This document shows, piece after piece, positions 22,056 through 24,370 of a DNA stretch of 24,370 bases (positions are counted from its first letter, which is position 1; each line of letters begins with the position of its first letter). The notes beneath the pieces are model-generated. The model did not search any database, was not told the origin of the DNA, and was given only the letters and a program-made list of their open reading frames with translations. The position numbers and the translations under genes are program-made. Origin of the DNA: SIG714 sp045629725 (GTDB taxonomy: Bacteria; Bacillota; Clostridia; Oscillospirales; CAG-272); the NCBI GenBank assembly GCA_045629725.1, contig JAZQRT010000121.1, forward strand, positions 1-24,370, in the 5' to 3' direction.

Positions 22056-22837
22056 TTTCCAAAAAGCTCGTCCATTGTACCGAAACGGTAGCCCATTTCC
22101 GTCCATTTATCAAGTAGTATGGGGAGTATCTCCGCATTGGTCTCGGAGGTGGGATGCAAAAGAAGCACCATTCCGTTATGGGTATGCGACAGTATATTGT
22201 TTATTGCCTTCTCGGGATCGGGCTGACATCGATTATCCCAATCAGCATAAGCAAAGCTCCAAAATACGGTTTTGTATCCCATAGAATCAAGGAAAGAAAG
22301 AGTTTCCTCGCTGAATCTTCCCTCGGGCGGACGGAAATATTTTGACACTTCGATCCCAAGAGTTTCCCGACAACATTCTTCAAGGTCGGTGAGTTGCTTT
22401 TTAAAAATGGCTTTGTCGCATATCTTAGACATGTCGGGATGCTTTGCTGTGTGGTTTCCCAAAACATGCCCCTCGTTATTCATGCGTCTTACAAGGTCGG
22501 GATTCCTGAAAACAACGTTTTCAAGTATAAAAAAAGTACCTACTGCATTTTTCTCTTTAAGTGCATCTAGCACCTTCGCTACATTTCCGTTTTCATATCC
22601 AACGTCAAAGGTGAGATATATTACCTTGTCATTCTCATCTGCATCACGATCCACCCACCTGACAGAATATTTGTTTATAAACGAAAGTTCCTGTGCATCG
22701 GGAGGTGCTTGACCGTTATCCATTTTTTTAAAAAACCAATTATATGGCGTTTTTGAAGGCATCGCCTGTACTAAAAGACCAAACACAAGCACAAACGCCG
22801 TCAATAGCGCGGATATCATCAATAAAATCTTCTTCAT
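22052..22837 (-). CDS. pdaA: PdaA-like peptidoglycan N-acetylmuramic acid deacetylase
   Basis: This 261-residue protein has an N-terminal membrane or signal segment (about 5-25), then a NodB domain of the PdaA type. WFFKKMDNGQAPP (34-46), LTFDVGYENGNVAKVLDAL (75-93), GNHTAKHP (127-134), YFRPPEGRFSE (167-177) and LLLHPTS (226-232) fit the delta-lactam-biosynthetic deacetylases. In Bacillus PdaA makes muramic delta-lactam in the spore cortex. The second Asp of the usual TFDD motif is Val79, as is normal for this subgroup, where it is a non-Asp residue. It is followed by a second CE4 gene overlapping by 4 nt. Expression late in sporulation is expected by analogy, but I could not identify a sigma-G promoter. 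Confidence 0.9.
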   Translation of the reverse strand: MKKILLMISALLTAFVLVFGLLVQAMPSKTPYNWFFKKMDNGQAPPDAQELSFINKYSVRWVDRDADENDKVIYLTFDVGYENGNVAKVLDALKEKNAVGTFFILENVVFRNPDLVRRMNNEGHVLGNHTAKHPDMSKICDKAIFKKQLTDLEECCRETLGIEVSKYFRPPEGRFSEETLSFLDSMGYKTVFWSFAYADWDNRCQPDPEKAINNILSHTHNGMVLLLHPTSETNAEILPILLDKWTEMGYRFGTMDELFGK

Positions 22838-22871
22838 TTTCTGATCTCTTTTAAGCTTAAAATATATTCAA

Positions 22872-22927
22872 GGAGCAACATTGATATTTACAATATATTG
22901 TCATTTTCAAGAAAAATTGTTTGCTCC
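22872..22927. repeat. nested dyads in the divergent pdaA / lipoprotein gap
   Basis: The perfect 12-bp palindrome ACAATATATTGT (22890-22901) lies within a 7-bp inverted repeat, GGAGCAA (22872-22878) and TTGCTCC (22921-22927). The centres differ by 4 nt. The 197-nt gap holds no ORF of note. It may be a regulatory site for either gene, which is unproven. Confidence 0.4.
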
Positions 22928-22973
22928 GTTGAATAGTTTTTACAAATGTTACAAATAAATTCATGTCAAATAC

Positions 22974-23002
22974 TTGTAATTTACCATAATTAATGTTATA
23001 TT
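22974..23002 (+). promoter_or_regulatory. possible promoter of the lipoprotein / ABC exporter unit
   Basis: TTGTAA (22974-22979) and TATATT (22997-23002) are separated by 17 nt, with TG-T right before the -10. The leader to the ATG at 23035 is about 26 nt. Confidence 0.5.
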
Positions 23003-23034
23003 TTATGTGTATAAATATGCTTTGCGAGGACATT

Positions 23035-23568
23035 ATGATAAAGAAATTTTCTGCTTTAATTTTGATACTTATTTTGTGCCTTTCCCTTATCTCCTGCTCA
23101 AAGGAAGAAATTCGTGAAACCTCCGTGGCAGGAGCATATTACCTGATGTTCCAAGAAATGACAAATAACGGTGCGGATATCTCTGCCTACACATATCTTT
23201 CCTTCGACAAAGAATCCACGGGACTTGAAGGAGAAGATCTTGAAATTCTGGAAAATCTTATTAAGGATTATTGCGACGAAATAGACATCGGATATCTTGA
23301 CATGGACAAAACCCGCCTCAGACGCGCCCTAAAAATTGACGACTCGGCAAGAGGAGAGGTTTTCACAGGGGGATATCTACTCTCCTATTCAAACTGCCGC
23401 TTTGAAGAAGACGAAGACGGCGAGGAATTTTTTACAGGAGATATTGAGCTTTGGCACGGTGATTTTGATGCCAAGGGCGGATTGGATTTTATTATCAAGA
23501 AAACTAATAAAGGTTGGTACATAGACCGCGACCAAACAAACGGCGGTTACGATACCATCATATCTTAA
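23035..23568 (+). CDS. putative lipoprotein, 177 aa
   Basis: I do not recognise this family. An N-terminal signal (residues 5-20) ends in LISC with Cys21 as the lipidation site, so the protein should be anchored on the outer face of the cytoplasmic membrane. The mature part is acidic and begins AGAYYLMFQEM, with a helical section and then strand-rich sequence carrying two cysteines (Cys72 and Cys119 by count) and a final GGYDTII. The ATG at 23035 follows GAGGA. Longer forms from 22993 lack this site. Only 21 nt separate it from the ABC exporter, so they are likely one unit, and it may be an accessory protein of that transporter. Confidence 0.8.
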   Translation: MIKKFSALILILILCLSLISCSKEEIRETSVAGAYYLMFQEMTNNGADISAYTYLSFDKESTGLEGEDLEILENLIKDYCDEIDIGYLDMDKTRLRRALKIDDSARGEVFTGGYLLSYSNCRFEEDEDGEEFFTGDIELWHGDFDAKGGLDFIIKKTNKGWYIDRDQTNGGYDTIIS

Positions 23569-23589
23569 CGCTATTGAAGGAGCAGATTT

Positions 23590-24370
23590 ATGTTGGAATA
23601 TATTTACAAGCGTTCACAACCGAATAAAATTCCGAAGATACTTTTGCCTGTGCTTGAAAGCCTTTCGGTTTCTTGCAAAGAAGTGACCTTGTGTATTCCC
23701 CTTGACAGATCACAAAGCGGAATGCACGCGGACACATATATTATCTGCAAATCCGAAAGAGCATACGTAATCTCGGGATACGTTAAATCCGAAATTGTAA
23801 AAAAGAAAAACAAAAGAGAATTTTTTATAAATGAAAGCGATGACTTTGACTATTGCGAATATGAAAACTACACGGTAGAAGAAAACGTCAGCTCCCTTTT
23901 TCTCTCTGCAAAAAAGAAGGGAAGCGGAGAATACAAGATCGTTGCAAACGCAAGCCTTACATACCGTCTTGAGCTTCAAAGCGCTGCGGAATACCTTAAT
24001 TCTCTGTCCCAAACGGGAACGTTTGAACCCATTCCGGATTCCGAGGAAGAAAATCTTTTTTGTCCAAAATGCGGTCAGCGTTATGCGGATCCCACAAATA
24101 AAATATGCACCGAATGTATGGACAGAAAAAAGATCGTGGCAAGAACTGCCGAGCTTTTGAAAAAATACAAATTTAAGATAGCAGTTATTATCACAATGCT
24201 TATCCTTACAGGTGCCGTGGGTATCGTCACACCCTATTTTTCCTCAACCTTCTTTTACGATCAGGTACTTGGAGATGAATCGGGCAGGTTCTACGGGGCG
24301 GTAGTTCTCGTTGTAGGAATCGTTATCGGAACCAAGCTCCTTTCAACCCTCATATCCGTCGTGCATAATA
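23590..24370 (+). CDS. ABC exporter with N-terminal zinc-ribbon module (partial, runs off the right edge)
   Basis: The ATG at 23590 follows AAGGAGC, and the frame stays open to the end of the window (260 codons). Residues 1-155 are a soluble region of unknown fold. Residues 158-176 form a zinc ribbon, CPKC then CTEC, with 11 residues between the pairs. Residues about 197-219 and 236-258 are the first two membrane helices of an ABC exporter (TPYFSSTFFYDQVLG after the first). The ATP-binding domain would lie beyond the window, so the ABC assignment rests on the helix pattern and on resemblance to clostridial exporters that carry a zinc ribbon before the first helix. It follows the lipoprotein gene by 21 nt. 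Substrate unknown. Confidence 0.72.
   Translation, partial: MLEYIYKRSQPNKIPKILLPVLESLSVSCKEVTLCIPLDRSQSGMHADTYIICKSERAYVISGYVKSEIVKKKNKREFFINESDDFDYCEYENYTVEENVSSLFLSAKKKGSGEYKIVANASLTYRLELQSAAEYLNSLSQTGTFEPIPDSEEENLFCPKCGQRYADPTNKICTECMDRKKIVARTAELLKKYKFKIAVIITMLILTGAVGIVTPYFSSTFFYDQVLGDESGRFYGAVVLVVGIVIGTKLLSTLISVVHN

Noticed and set aside
22881..22958. Small TTG-started frame of 25 codons after an AGGAG-like sequence
   Set aside because: It uses a weak start, lies within AT-rich dyads and encodes no recognisable peptide.

Overview
The window looks like chromosomal core DNA from a spore-forming, anaerobic member of the Clostridia, probably an uncultured gut-type lineage. The family cannot be fixed from sequence alone. 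The reasons are a low-to-moderate G+C content, strong AGGAGG-type ribosome binding sites and sigma-A-like promoters with exact 17-nt spacers. The gene content agrees: sporulation genes (spoIVB, a spoVB-type flippase, a pdaA-type deacetylase), an oxygen-sensitive iron-sulfur serine dehydratase, and an NfnAB flavin-bifurcating transhydrogenase. I see no phage, insertion sequence, CRISPR array, tRNA or rRNA. There is no gene-free stretch longer than about 220 bases.

Layout. 1-82 is a possible tail of an upstream gene. spoIVB (176-1288, +) converges on two independent XRE-family regulators (1381-1761 and 1983-2801, both -), and each unit has its own hairpin terminator. A stand-alone GH172/DUF2961 glycosidase (2916-3974, -) has a near-consensus promoter and diverges from a SpoVB-like flippase (4116-5663, +). 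Next on + come a DUF421/DUF4363 membrane pair, an Ig/SLH surface protein, a monocistronic HU gene with promoter and terminator, and comEC. 10947-14092 is an apparent operon of GNAT-like acyltransferase, bioY, birA and a glycerophosphodiesterase, so it includes biotin uptake and protein biotinylation. 14229-15698 encodes a lipoprotein built almost wholly of His/Cys repeats. It converges on the serine dehydratase gene (15780-16985, -) across a shared terminator.

17156-21264 is the clearest operon: DUF6472 small Cys protein, amidohydrolase, nadK, nfnA, nfnB. It has a textbook promoter (TTGATT-17-TATAAT), one-base or zero-base junctions at the end, and a strong terminator. It joins synthesis of NADP+ to the enzyme that reduces NADP+ with ferredoxin and NADH. 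Two NodB-type polysaccharide deacetylases (pdaA-like plus a second one, overlapping by ATGA) follow on the - strand. They diverge from a lipoprotein gene and a zinc-ribbon ABC exporter that runs off the right edge.

Most of this is ordinary housekeeping and sporulation content. The parts that best repay a second look are the His/Cys-repeat lipoprotein, the nadK-nfnAB operon with its two uncharacterised leader genes, the ABC exporter with an unusual N-terminal zinc-ribbon module, a perfect 14-bp palindrome at the start of an XRE regulator transcript, and a ComEC whose metallo-beta-lactamase motif is degraded. I do not see a clear new multi-gene defence or mobile system.
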